From Anaerolineae bacterium (lineage in GTDB: Bacteria; Chloroflexota; Anaerolineae; 4572-78; NAK82): a DNA stretch of 6,199 bases. The stretch spans positions 1-6,199 of the forward strand of contig JAUVPY010000178.1 of NCBI GenBank assembly GCA_030598425.1, read 5' to 3'. This document shows, piece after piece, positions 1-5,479 of this stretch. A program made the translations under genes and the position numbers. The number at the start of each line of letters is the position of its first letter. The stretch's first letter is position 1. A model generated the notes under the pieces. It was not told the origin of the DNA. It saw only the letters and a program-made list of their open reading frames with translations, and ran no database searches.

Positions 1-139
1 ATTTGCGCGCGACGGGACCCAGGCCGCAAGCCTCCAGGGTAGCCAGAAGCGCGGCCGCGGCCGCGCCAGTCAGAAAGCGCCGCCGACTCAGATTGCGGCG
101 CACCATGTCTCGCGCAGGAAATGGACGTTTGTCGGTCAT
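1..139 (-). CDS. N-terminus of a Tat-exported putative lipoprotein, cut by the window's left edge
   Basis: The frame is open from an ATG at 139 to the window edge, giving 46 codons. Residues 18-23 read SRRRFL, a twin-arginine motif. A hydrophobic Ala/Leu-rich stretch (about 24-34) and LEAC at 35-38 follow, so the product is probably exported folded by the Tat system and then either lipidated at Cys38 or cleaved nearby. Glu at position -2 of the lipobox is unusual, so lipidation is less certain than export. In-frame ATGs lie at 151, 148, 139 and 106. I prefer 139 because the promoter's -10 box (147-152) overlaps the first two and places transcription start at about 139-140. The ATG at 106 gives a shorter, more typical signal peptide (MVRRNLSRRR...) and remains possible. 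The mature protein is outside the window. Solute-binding proteins of ABC transporters and cofactor-binding redox proteins often carry such signals, but nothing here decides between them. Confidence 0.75.
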   Translation of the reverse strand, partial: MTDKRPFPARDMVRRNLSRRRFLTGAAAAALLATLEACGLGPVARK

Positions 140-146
140 GTCCCCC

Positions 147-175
147 ATCATAGGCAACGGCAGGGGAAATGTCAA
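147..175 (-). promoter_or_regulatory. Near-consensus sigma-70 promoter of the Tat lipoprotein gene
   Basis: On the minus strand, TTGACA (170-175, a perfect -35 box) is followed by a 17-base spacer and TATGAT (147-152, one mismatch to TATAAT). Transcription should begin 6-7 bases downstream, at about 139-140, which is the A of an in-frame ATG. The mRNA would then be leaderless or almost so. Placement exactly ahead of the signal-peptide gene supports a real promoter that separates this gene from the upstream reductase unit. Confidence 0.75.
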
Positions 176-229
176 GGGCGCGATACAGACGCTGACGTGT
201 CGATTTCCCTACGGGGCCCCTTGGGGACG

Positions 230-265
230 TGGTATTCAGCCAGTCAATATCGCCCGCTGGTACCA
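230..265 (-). repeat. Interrupted inverted repeat between the aldo/keto reductase and the lipoprotein promoter
   Basis: On the plus strand TGGTA-tt-CAGC (230-240) pairs with GCTG-g-TACCA (256-265), giving nine base pairs around a small internal loop with 15 bases between the arms. It lies just past the reductase stop codon and about 55 bases upstream of the lipoprotein -35 box. It could be an operator or a transcript-end hairpin. No T run follows on the minus strand, so it is not a typical intrinsic terminator. Confidence 0.35.
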
Positions 266-287
266 CTACAGTGTTGGGGCCCGGTGG

Positions 288-1283
288 CTACTCTGAGGAA
301 GTCAGGTTCAAGTTACGACGCAGGCGAGGGAAATTAAAAATCTTGTCCGGGAATCTCTGCAACCCCTCCTCTTTGACCTCGGTCTCGAACATATGCGTTA
401 TGGTGTCATACTCCACGTCGCTCAAGTCGAACTCAAAGGCCCCGACAGACGTCTCCAACTGGCTCAACGAACTGGCGCCGACAATCGGCGAGGTGATTCC
501 AGGAGAGTGCCGGACCCAGGTAACAGCCAATTGCGCCGGGTGAACCCCACGCTCCGCGGCGTACTGGTTAAAACGCTCCATGCTATCGCCGTGCTGAGCC
601 AGCCAGGTCAGGATACGGGTGTCGGCTGGGGCCCGCGAGTCGGTTGGCGGGTGCCGACCGGCTTCATACTTACCGGCCAGAACACCAGACGCCAGGGGGC
701 GATAGGCCGTAATCGCGACCTCCTCCGCCACAGCCTGAGGCAATAGCTCGATCTCAATGCCGCGCTCGATGACGTTGTAGGCGACCTGGTTACAGACCAG
801 CGGGGGCCAACCGTTTCGCTCGGCAATGGCATTGGAGTGGGCAAATAACCAGGCCGGATAATTGCAGCAACCCACGTAGCGCGCTTTGCCCTGGGTGACG
901 ACCCCGTTAAGCGCCTCCATAATTTCCCTGGGGCGCATACCCTCAATCGGCCAATGGATCATGTACAAATCAACGTAGTCAGTTCGCATACGGGCCAGGC
1001 TTTCGTCGATGCTTTCGAGAATGCTTTGGGAGTCAATCCCTTTGTGAACCTTGGTCCCGATAAACAGTTGATCGCGCTTACCTTTGATGATCCGGCCCAG
1101 GATTTCCTCGGTGTGCCCATCGCCATACATCGGTGCCGTGTCGATAGAATTGACCCCGCGTTCTATGGCCGCGCCAAGAATTCGGTCAGCCTCTGCCTCA
1201 TCGCACCGCTGGCCAAACATCATAGTACCCAGGCACATTTCGGAGACCTTCTCACCGGTACTGCCAAACTCCACATATTTCAT
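288..1283 (-). CDS. Aldo/keto reductase
   Basis: This 331-residue protein is full length for the aldo/keto reductase superfamily, soluble (beta/alpha)8 barrels that use NADPH to interconvert carbonyls and alcohols. The catalytic tetrad is visible as Asp48 and Tyr53 (in SIDTAPMYGDG), Lys78 (GTKVHKG) and His110 (YMIHWP). The early LGTMMFG segment, the NQVAYNVIERG segment, ITAYRPLASGVLAGKY and the C-terminal SPIVGASS cofactor-binding region are all in family order. It resembles the broad subgroup related to YdhF, Tas and potassium-channel beta subunits; the substrate cannot be read from sequence. The ATG at 1283 has a GAGGGA Shine-Dalgarno (1290-1295) with 6 bases of spacing. That site sits over the end of the upstream membrane-protein gene, whose stop is only 3 bases away, so the two are almost certainly cotranscribed. 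Confidence 0.95.
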   Translation of the reverse strand: MKYVEFGSTGEKVSEMCLGTMMFGQRCDEAEADRILGAAIERGVNSIDTAPMYGDGHTEEILGRIIKGKRDQLFIGTKVHKGIDSQSILESIDESLARMRTDYVDLYMIHWPIEGMRPREIMEALNGVVTQGKARYVGCCNYPAWLFAHSNAIAERNGWPPLVCNQVAYNVIERGIEIELLPQAVAEEVAITAYRPLASGVLAGKYEAGRHPPTDSRAPADTRILTWLAQHGDSMERFNQYAAERGVHPAQLAVTWVRHSPGITSPIVGASSLSQLETSVGAFEFDLSDVEYDTITHMFETEVKEEGLQRFPDKIFNFPRLRRNLNLTSSE

Positions 1284-1286
1284 GCT

Positions 1287-1760
1287 TTATCCCTCGTCGT
1301 GCCCCACAGGGGGCGGGGTGATAGCTTTGTCGTCATCGGACGGCAGGGCAGCCAGGGTGGGGATTTCCTGTAGCTGCACCTCCAGGCCACCGGTGAGCCA
1401 CGCCACCAGGTTATAGCCCCAGCCCAGCAAGATCAGGGTAAGGGCAACCAATGCCCCGCCCAGGATGCCCACCACGATCACCAGTGCCAGCAGAAGCGGC
1501 AACGCACGGCCTGCGAGGGTCTGTAACGTGGCCAGGAACTCACCGAGCTGCAACAGCTCGATCAGGTCGACGGAATACTCAAAGCCGAGCACGTCCAGAT
1601 CGAGGTTCTCCAGGCCTTCCAGCCAATTTCGAATGGCGGCCAGGATCCCCCACAGGACCAGGCCACAGGTCAGACTGGGGATGATGGTGACGATCCAGCC
1701 TAGTAAGCAGCCGAAGCGAGCTATTGAGAGAGTACTGATGCCCTGTAATCGGTATTTCAT
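1287..1760 (-). CDS. DUF3566-like two-helix membrane protein
   Basis: The protein has 157 residues and two strongly hydrophobic segments, at about 18-42 and 85-113, so it is an integral inner-membrane protein. An amphipathic acidic stretch (about 45-80) lies between them and is probably extracytoplasmic. A short tail, rich in Asp and Pro, follows the second helix. The opening MKYRLQGISTLSIARF and the motif YNLVAWLTGGLEVQL (116-130) right after helix 2 resemble DUF3566, a family of unknown function known mainly from Actinobacteria; this match is from memory of the motif, not a search. No Shine-Dalgarno precedes the ATG at 1760, but a TATGAT box lies 5 bases upstream, suggesting a leaderless transcript. 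It is followed after 3 bases by the aldo/keto reductase. No role for the pair is evident. Confidence 0.8.
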   Translation of the reverse strand: MKYRLQGISTLSIARFGCLLGWIVTIIPSLTCGLVLWGILAAIRNWLEGLENLDLDVLGFEYSVDLIELLQLGEFLATLQTLAGRALPLLLALVIVVGILGGALVALTLILLGWGYNLVAWLTGGLEVQLQEIPTLAALPSDDDKAITPPPVGHDEG

Positions 1761-1765
1761 CGGTG

Positions 1766-1771
1766 ATCATA
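1766..1771 (-). promoter_or_regulatory. Candidate -10 box of the DUF3566-like gene
   Basis: TATGAT on the minus strand ends 5 bases before the ATG at 1760, the same hexamer and nearly the same placement as in the lipoprotein promoter. No good -35 box is found 16-18 bases upstream, so the call rests on the -10 match, its position in an intergenic gap and the absence of a ribosome binding site for the gene. Confidence 0.35.
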
Positions 1772-1827
1772 TACTCGAAATTAGAGATTGGAGCATTCGG
1801 CGGCGGGCAACAGGTTTACAAGTTGTG

Positions 1828-1865
1828 GGGTAACGGGGTGGGAAGTGCCCATTACCTCGTTACCC
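1828..1865 (-). repeat. Strong intergenic hairpin after the GalT-like gene
   Basis: GGGTAACG (1828-1835) is perfectly complementary to CGTTACCC (1858-1865). Inside it, GG (1837-1838) pairs with CC (1855-1856), and TGGG (1839-1842) pairs with CCCA (1848-1851) around a 5-base loop. The minus-strand transcript would fold here 16 bases after the GalT-like stop codon. It may mark the 3' end of the glgA transcript by stabilising or terminating it. No U tract follows, so classical intrinsic termination is not supported. Confidence 0.55.
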
Positions 1866-1904
1866 ATTCACTTATAACGCCTTACTCCATACTTCCTACT
1901 TCGT
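1847..1904 (-). repeat. Degenerate heptamer repeat tract across a stop codon
   Basis: Read on the minus strand, five heptamers follow in phase from 1904 to 1870: ACGAAGT, AGGAAGT, ATGGAGT, AAGGCGT, TATAAGT. Further related units follow with small phase slips: AATGGGT (1862-1868), ACGAGGT (1854-1860) and AATGGGC (1847-1853). The first three units supply the last codons of the GalT-like gene (ending EVGSME) and its TAA stop. The tract runs into the hairpin at 1828-1865. It resembles the short tandem heptamer repeats known in cyanobacterial and some Chloroflexota intergenic DNA. Confidence 0.5.
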
Positions 1905-3042
1905 TCTCCAAGAAGTTTGCACGCAGCACTTCGGCCACGCGGAAGGGATCGGTCTTAATCACGCTGGCGGCGTAGAGCTCCATGGCACCGACGTCGCTGG
2001 CCCCATCGCCGGGATGTCCTCGGTCAACCAAACGCGCGATGATGGGAAATCCCTGCCAAGCCTCACTGGTCTCCCCCAATGGAGGGGAGTAAATCGCAAT
2101 GTTGAAGGCAGTCACGTCCATCCGGTTGATAAAGGTATCAAGTGCCCTGAATAGAGCTCGTTTGAAAGCCCCAGAAAAAGCGCCTGGACGAGCATAATCA
2201 TCCACGTCGCCCATGATTACGATCTCACGCTCTTTGACCGGGGTCAGCGAGGCCATCACCCGTGTTCCTTCGCTGACGAATCCCAACCCCAGGTCAGCAT
2301 GAACCTCAAACAGATCGCTGAAGTAATCCTCCCCGTACGTCTGCCGATAGGTTTCAGCAGCCCTGCGCCAGGCTTCAATCTTGGGGTAATGCACATCGCG
2401 TGTCAGCAGCATTTGCAGGTGCCCGTGCACCACCGTTGCCGCAGCGCGCGGGCGACAATTCCAGATCACCAGGTAGTAGCGGGCCTGGGGGTCTTCCTGG
2501 TGAGCCAATTCGGCCCATCTCCAGGCCACCTCCAGGTAGTCGTTGAGTTGATCTTGGGTGAATCGCAGCGGATCGTGTTCGTCGAAAACAACCAGGCCGT
2601 GGTAACCGTCCAGTTTGACCAAGCTGCTGGCCGTGACACAGTATTGGCCGCGCACTCTACCAGGCGGGTCGCTCTCCCGGGAAAAGGTATCTGCCGGCGT
2701 GAGGGTTTCAGGATCACAAAAGGGGTCGTCACCCTCGGCCTCAGCCGCCTCGGCAGCCTGTTCGGGCGACAGCGGCCTAGGTGGGTGCAGGGAGCGCACT
2801 TCGTTAAAGAGCGCGCCTTCCATGGTCACCTGGTTGGTCACCTTGATGACGTACTGATCCCCGACGACCTCCACACCGCCGAAACGCTCCGTAATCCAGT
2901 CCTCCATTGCTTTTGGCGGGACGACCTGGCCAACTGTGGTGCTTAGATGGAAGATTCGCCCAAAGCGAGTCTGACGTTCGTCGGTCAGGCTGAAGAGGAC
3001 GTCAGCCAAGCTGAAAATGTTGTGGGACGAATCCAGAGGCAT
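1882..3042 (-). CDS. GalT/HIT-superfamily nucleotidyltransferase-like protein
   Basis: The 386-residue protein looks like a divergent member of the galactose-1-phosphate uridylyltransferase / Ap4A phosphorylase branch of the HIT superfamily, which transfers a nucleoside monophosphate through a histidine intermediate. The key motif is VVHGHLQ, with His206, His208 and Gln210 matching the HPHxQ active site of GalT; His208 would be the nucleophile. The preceding IWNCRPRAAAT segment fits the strand and loop that binds the nucleotide phosphate. A C-terminal region (about 300-375, with IYSPPLGE and VGAMELYAASVIKTDPFRVAEVLR) looks like the second GalT half. The proline of HPH is Gly, and CxxC zinc ligands of GalT are not visible. 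The frame is open up to 3312, but the start is at 3042, where an AGGAG site is well spaced; longer versions would overlap glgA by up to 257 bases. It lies 13 bases after glgA, so it probably acts on a nucleotide sugar or sugar phosphate of glucan metabolism. Substrate unknown. Confidence 0.8.
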   Translation of the reverse strand: MPLDSSHNIFSLADVLFSLTDERQTRFGRIFHLSTTVGQVVPPKAMEDWITERFGGVEVVGDQYVIKVTNQVTMEGALFNEVRSLHPPRPLSPEQAAEAAEAEGDDPFCDPETLTPADTFSRESDPPGRVRGQYCVTASSLVKLDGYHGLVVFDEHDPLRFTQDQLNDYLEVAWRWAELAHQEDPQARYYLVIWNCRPRAAATVVHGHLQMLLTRDVHYPKIEAWRRAAETYRQTYGEDYFSDLFEVHADLGLGFVSEGTRVMASLTPVKEREIVIMGDVDDYARPGAFSGAFKRALFRALDTFINRMDVTAFNIAIYSPPLGETSEAWQGFPIIARLVDRGHPGDGASDVGAMELYAASVIKTDPFRVAEVLRANFLENEVGSME

Positions 3043-3049
3043 TGAAACG

Positions 3050-3054
3050 CTCCT
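3050..3054 (-). promoter_or_regulatory. Ribosome binding site that fixes the GalT-like start
   Basis: AGGAG on the minus strand, 7 bases before the ATG at 3042. It falls in the 13-base gap after the glgA stop codon (3056-3058). This is the strongest Shine-Dalgarno match near any start in the window, and it rules in favour of 3042 over upstream in-frame starts lying within glgA. Confidence 0.8.
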
Positions 3055-3055
3055 G

Positions 3056-4564
3056 TCAATTTTGGGCGTGGAAGGCTCGGGCTCGGGCGTAGAGTTCCAC
3101 ATACTTGCGGGCTGACGTCTCCCAGGAGAAATCCTGCCGCATACACCGGACCTGAAGCTCGCGCCAGACGTCCTGGTGACGATAGGTTTCCAAGGCACGC
3201 ACCAGCGCCGTATAGAGCGCCATGGGATCGTAGGCTTCAAAAACAAAGCCTGTGCCCTCTCCAGTGGCCGGGTCGTAGTCGCGGACGGTATCGGCCAGCC
3301 CTCCGACGGCACGCACTACCGGGACGCTACCATAACGCATAGCAATCATCTGTCCCAAGCCACAAGGCTCGAAACGCGAAGGCATCAGAAATAGGTCACT
3401 GCCGGCATATATTCGTCGCGCCAGCGACGCGTTAAAAGTAAGGAAAATGCCTGCCTGGTCGGGGAAGCGATCGGCTAGCCCTGCGAAGAAATCGTGATAG
3501 CGCTGTTCCCCGGTGCCGAGCAACACGAATTGCGCTCCCAGATGCTGCAACAGCGCCTCAATGATGGGCGTGATCAGGTCCAGGCCTTTCTGGTCGGTGA
3601 GCCGGGCGATAATGCCTACAACCGGCACGCTCGGATCTTGGCGAAGTCCCGCCTCGCGCTGCAGGCTCAACTTATTTCCCAACCTCCGATCAAGGCTCTC
3701 CAGTGAGTAATTCGCCTCCAAATAGGAATCAGTGGCAGGGTCGAACTCGCCCAGATCGATGCCATTCAGCACACCGAACAGCCGATCGCTCCGATCACGT
3801 AGCATCGGGTCCAACTTCTCGCCGAATTCGGGCGTGAGAATCTCACGGGCGTAAGTCTCGCTAACGGCGTTGATCACGTCGGCGAAGTAGATACCACGCC
3901 CCATAAAGTCCACCACTTCGTTCAGGTCTACGATGTCGGGGTGGACGACAAAGCCATACTCGTCAATCCCAGCGATTTCCAGCACCCGGTACCCGAAGAC
4001 ACCCTGGTAAGCAAGGTTGTGAATGGTGTAGACACTGGCAGCGCCAGCGAAGAACGGATCGCGAGCATAGATAGTCTTGAGCCAATTGGGAACGAGAGCC
4101 GTATGCCAGTCGTGGCAGTGGATGATATCGGGCTGCCAACCGAGACGTTTGACTGCTTCCAACACACCCCGACAGAAGAAAATAAAACGTTCGGCATCAT
4201 CGGGATACATATAGATGCCGTCGCGGTCAAAATAGCGTACGCTATCGATCATATAGACCGGCACGTTGTCATCTAACGTCGTCTGCATCAACTCGGCCGG
4301 TTCGGTGCGATTGTCCATTGGAACGGGGAAGGTATCCAGCGCGCGCGTCAGGTTGAACTGTTCAGGACGAATCCGTCCGTAGCGGGGCATTGCCACGCGG
4401 ATATCGTGCCCTAAGGTATGAATGGCCTTGGGCAACGACCCAGCTACGTCAGCGAGACCACCGGTCTTGGCGAAAGGGACCACTTCGGCCGACAAAAGAA
4501 GAATCTTGAGGGGGGAGGTCGGCTCTTCCATCTCAGGGATTTCACGGCCACTCTGCTGGGCCAT
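3056..4564 (-). CDS. glgA: Glycogen synthase (ADP-glucose-type, GT5)
   Basis: GlgA transfers glucose from ADP-glucose to the non-reducing end of alpha-1,4-glucan in the cytoplasm, the elongation step of glycogen synthesis. The 502 residues fit the GT-B fold glycogen/starch synthases (about 480 plus a short N-terminal extension). Residues 20-40 hold the hallmark beginning KILLLSAEVVPFAKTGGLAD, with Lys33 of KTGGL as the donor-binding lysine. HCHDWHT at 149-155 is the conserved N-domain motif. The C-domain carries LTDQKGLD, VLLGTGE and, at about 395-427, PSRFEPCGLGQM..RYGSVPVVRAVGGLADTV, with Glu399 in the catalytic EPCGL motif. The ATG at 4564 has GAGGTG (4570-4575) 5 bases upstream; an internal Met12 start has no such site. 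It is followed after 13 bases by the GalT-like gene, forming a two-gene unit. No glgB, glgC or glgP is visible in the window. Confidence 0.97.
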   Translation of the reverse strand: MAQQSGREIPEMEEPTSPLKILLLSAEVVPFAKTGGLADVAGSLPKAIHTLGHDIRVAMPRYGRIRPEQFNLTRALDTFPVPMDNRTEPAELMQTTLDDNVPVYMIDSVRYFDRDGIYMYPDDAERFIFFCRGVLEAVKRLGWQPDIIHCHDWHTALVPNWLKTIYARDPFFAGAASVYTIHNLAYQGVFGYRVLEIAGIDEYGFVVHPDIVDLNEVVDFMGRGIYFADVINAVSETYAREILTPEFGEKLDPMLRDRSDRLFGVLNGIDLGEFDPATDSYLEANYSLESLDRRLGNKLSLQREAGLRQDPSVPVVGIIARLTDQKGLDLITPIIEALLQHLGAQFVLLGTGEQRYHDFFAGLADRFPDQAGIFLTFNASLARRIYAGSDLFLMPSRFEPCGLGQMIAMRYGSVPVVRAVGGLADTVRDYDPATGEGTGFVFEAYDPMALYTALVRALETYRHQDVWRELQVRCMRQDFSWETSARKYVELYARARAFHAQN

Positions 4565-4569
4565 AAACT

Positions 4570-4575
4570 CACCTC
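4570..4575 (-). promoter_or_regulatory. Ribosome binding site of glgA
   Basis: GAGGTG on the minus strand, 5 bases before the ATG at 4564. It decides for this start over the in-frame ATG eleven codons later. The base of the leader hairpin (arm starting at 4580) ends only 4 bases upstream, so folding could affect access to the site. Confidence 0.65.
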
Positions 4576-4579
4576 GGAA

Positions 4580-4643
4580 GTAAAACGAAAAACGTAAGGC
4601 ACACCTGCCGTTCGGACTTTTACGTTTTACGTCTTTACGTTTT
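4580..4643 (-). repeat. AAAACGT repeats forming a long imperfect hairpin in the glgA leader
   Basis: On the minus strand, AAAACGT (4637-4643), AAAGACGT (4629-4636) and AAAACGT (4622-4628) follow one another. An opposing arm lies at 4580-4598. GTAAAACG (4580-4587) is perfectly complementary to CGTTTTAC (4623-4630), and the CGTAAG/CTTTTACG portions allow an inner or alternative register. The loop between the arms holds the non-repeat segment at 4599-4616. This is AT-rich relative to flanking DNA and sits directly ahead of the glgA ribosome binding site. Confidence 0.55.
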
Positions 4644-4647
4644 GGGC

Positions 4648-4677
4648 ATTATGCACACGGCTCAATACTCTCATTAA
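4648..4677 (-). promoter_or_regulatory. Weak promoter candidate for glgA
   Basis: On the minus strand CATAAT (4648-4653) is a fair -10 box, and TTAATG (4672-4677) is a poor -35 box 18 bases upstream. The position, about 84 bases before the glgA start and after the HAD stop, is sensible for a promoter of the glgA unit, but the match alone would occur by chance in AT-rich DNA. Confidence 0.25.
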
Positions 4678-4696
4678 GAAACCTACATTGAGCGTG
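4656..4696. repeat. Inverted repeat flanking the putative glgA -35 region
   Basis: GCTCAAT (4660-4666) and ATTGAGC (4687-4693) are perfect complements separated by 20 bases. With one bulged base the arms extend through CAC (4656-4658) and GTG (4694-4696). A 10-base perfect palindrome, GGATGCATCC (4696-4705), abuts the right arm. These may be regulator-binding sites or an RNA hairpin after the HAD gene; there is no U tract to suggest a terminator. Confidence 0.35.
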
Positions 4697-4726
4697 GATG
4701 CATCCTAACATAGCGACTATGATATG

Positions 4727-5479
4727 TCAAACGACTCGCCTATCCTGCCACGATTCAATCAAGCTTGGTAGCTCAGTGAGCGCGGGGATGGTTGCATCGG
4801 GGAAAATCGTCTCCCGGTCTTGGTCGTTCCACGGCGGTTCGTCGGCAGTGAGAAGAACCCCTCGCATACCGGTGTTATGCGCACCCAGGATGTCGGCGTT
4901 CAGCGTGTCGCCCACCATAATAACTGCCTCAGGCGGCAGGTTCCAACGAGAGAGAATCAGCCCGAAGGGTTCGCGCAACGGTTTGCGGAAGCCCAGGCCA
5001 GCCGAACTGAAGGTAGGCGATAGCCAGGCGCGCAATTCCAGCCTGTTGACCAAGCGTTGGACGAAGGGATCATCGGTGGCATTGGAGAGAAGACCCAGCC
5101 GGTAGCCCTGCGCGAACAAACCCTTGAGAACGGTCTTGGCATCAGGATAGGCCTTCCAAGCAGCTTCTTCAGGTCCAAAGTAGACACGCACCGCCTCGGC
5201 CACCAGGGGAAACGCTTCTGGCGGGGCTTCTACCTTCTCCAGCGCCGCCCGCAGCGAATCGGTGCAGGTCACCTCCCGCTGGGTGCGATGGGCTATCTCA
5301 CGTCCCGCCTGGCGCTCGGCGACGAAGGTCCCGGCCAGTGCCCCCTCGTCGAGCTTCACCCGCTTGCTTCTGAAGAACGCCAGCGTGTCAGCCACACCTC
5401 GGCTGACGACGTCTTCCCAATCAGCGTCGAAGTACATCAACGTACTGCCCAGATCGAAGATAACACCCCGGACGGTCAT
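4727..5479 (-). CDS. HAD-family hydrolase (putative phosphatase)
   Basis: This 250-residue protein has the four HAD motifs with a helical cap between I and II. Motif I is VIFDLGST with nucleophile Asp9, motif II is LLSNAT with Ser132, motif III is FRKP with Lys166, and motif IV is VGDTLNAD with Asp191 and Asp196. The family hydrolyses phosphomonoesters through a phospho-aspartate. The usual second Asp of DxDxT is Gly11 here. This Gly variant is also seen in FDLGN-type HADs such as E. coli YihX, a glucose-1-phosphate phosphatase, so the enzyme need not be dead. The cap is of the helical C1 kind (about 20-110). Its ATG at 5479 overlaps the upstream stop (ATGA at 5476-5479), indicating translational coupling; GGAAGG directly abuts the ATG and is too close to be a normal ribosome binding site. 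Closeness to glgA suggests a sugar phosphate substrate, which is inference. Confidence 0.9.
   Translation of the reverse strand: MTVRGVIFDLGSTLMYFDADWEDVVSRGVADTLAFFRSKRVKLDEGALAGTFVAERQAGREIAHRTQREVTCTDSLRAALEKVEAPPEAFPLVAEAVRVYFGPEEAAWKAYPDAKTVLKGLFAQGYRLGLLSNATDDPFVQRLVNRLELRAWLSPTFSSAGLGFRKPLREPFGLILSRWNLPPEAVIMVGDTLNADILGAHNTGMRGVLLTADEPPWNDQDRETIFPDATIPALTELPSLIESWQDRRVV

Noticed and set aside
215..226. GC-rich CCCCTTGGGG-like self-complementary run as a terminator of the reductase unit
   Set aside because: The stem is short, no U tract follows, and several competing pairings exist in the same GC-rich stretch.
3..296. Plus-strand open frame of 97 codons at the left edge
   Set aside because: It lies antisense to the lipoprotein start and its promoter, is Arg-rich in the way of a shadow frame in GC-rich DNA, and has no recognisable product.
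2299..2946. Plus-strand open frame of 215 codons
   Set aside because: It is wholly antisense to the GalT-like gene, whose motifs and strong ribosome binding site show it to be the real coding strand. The plus-strand translation shows no family features.
3043..3312. Longer N-terminus for the GalT-like protein, starting at 3312
   Set aside because: It would overlap most of the end of glgA in another frame. The extra 90 residues look like out-of-frame glgA, and an AGGAG site precedes the ATG at 3042.
4709..4721. CATAG-CGA-CTATG hairpin after the HAD stop as a terminator
   Set aside because: The stem is only five mostly weak pairs and there is no T run after it on the minus strand.
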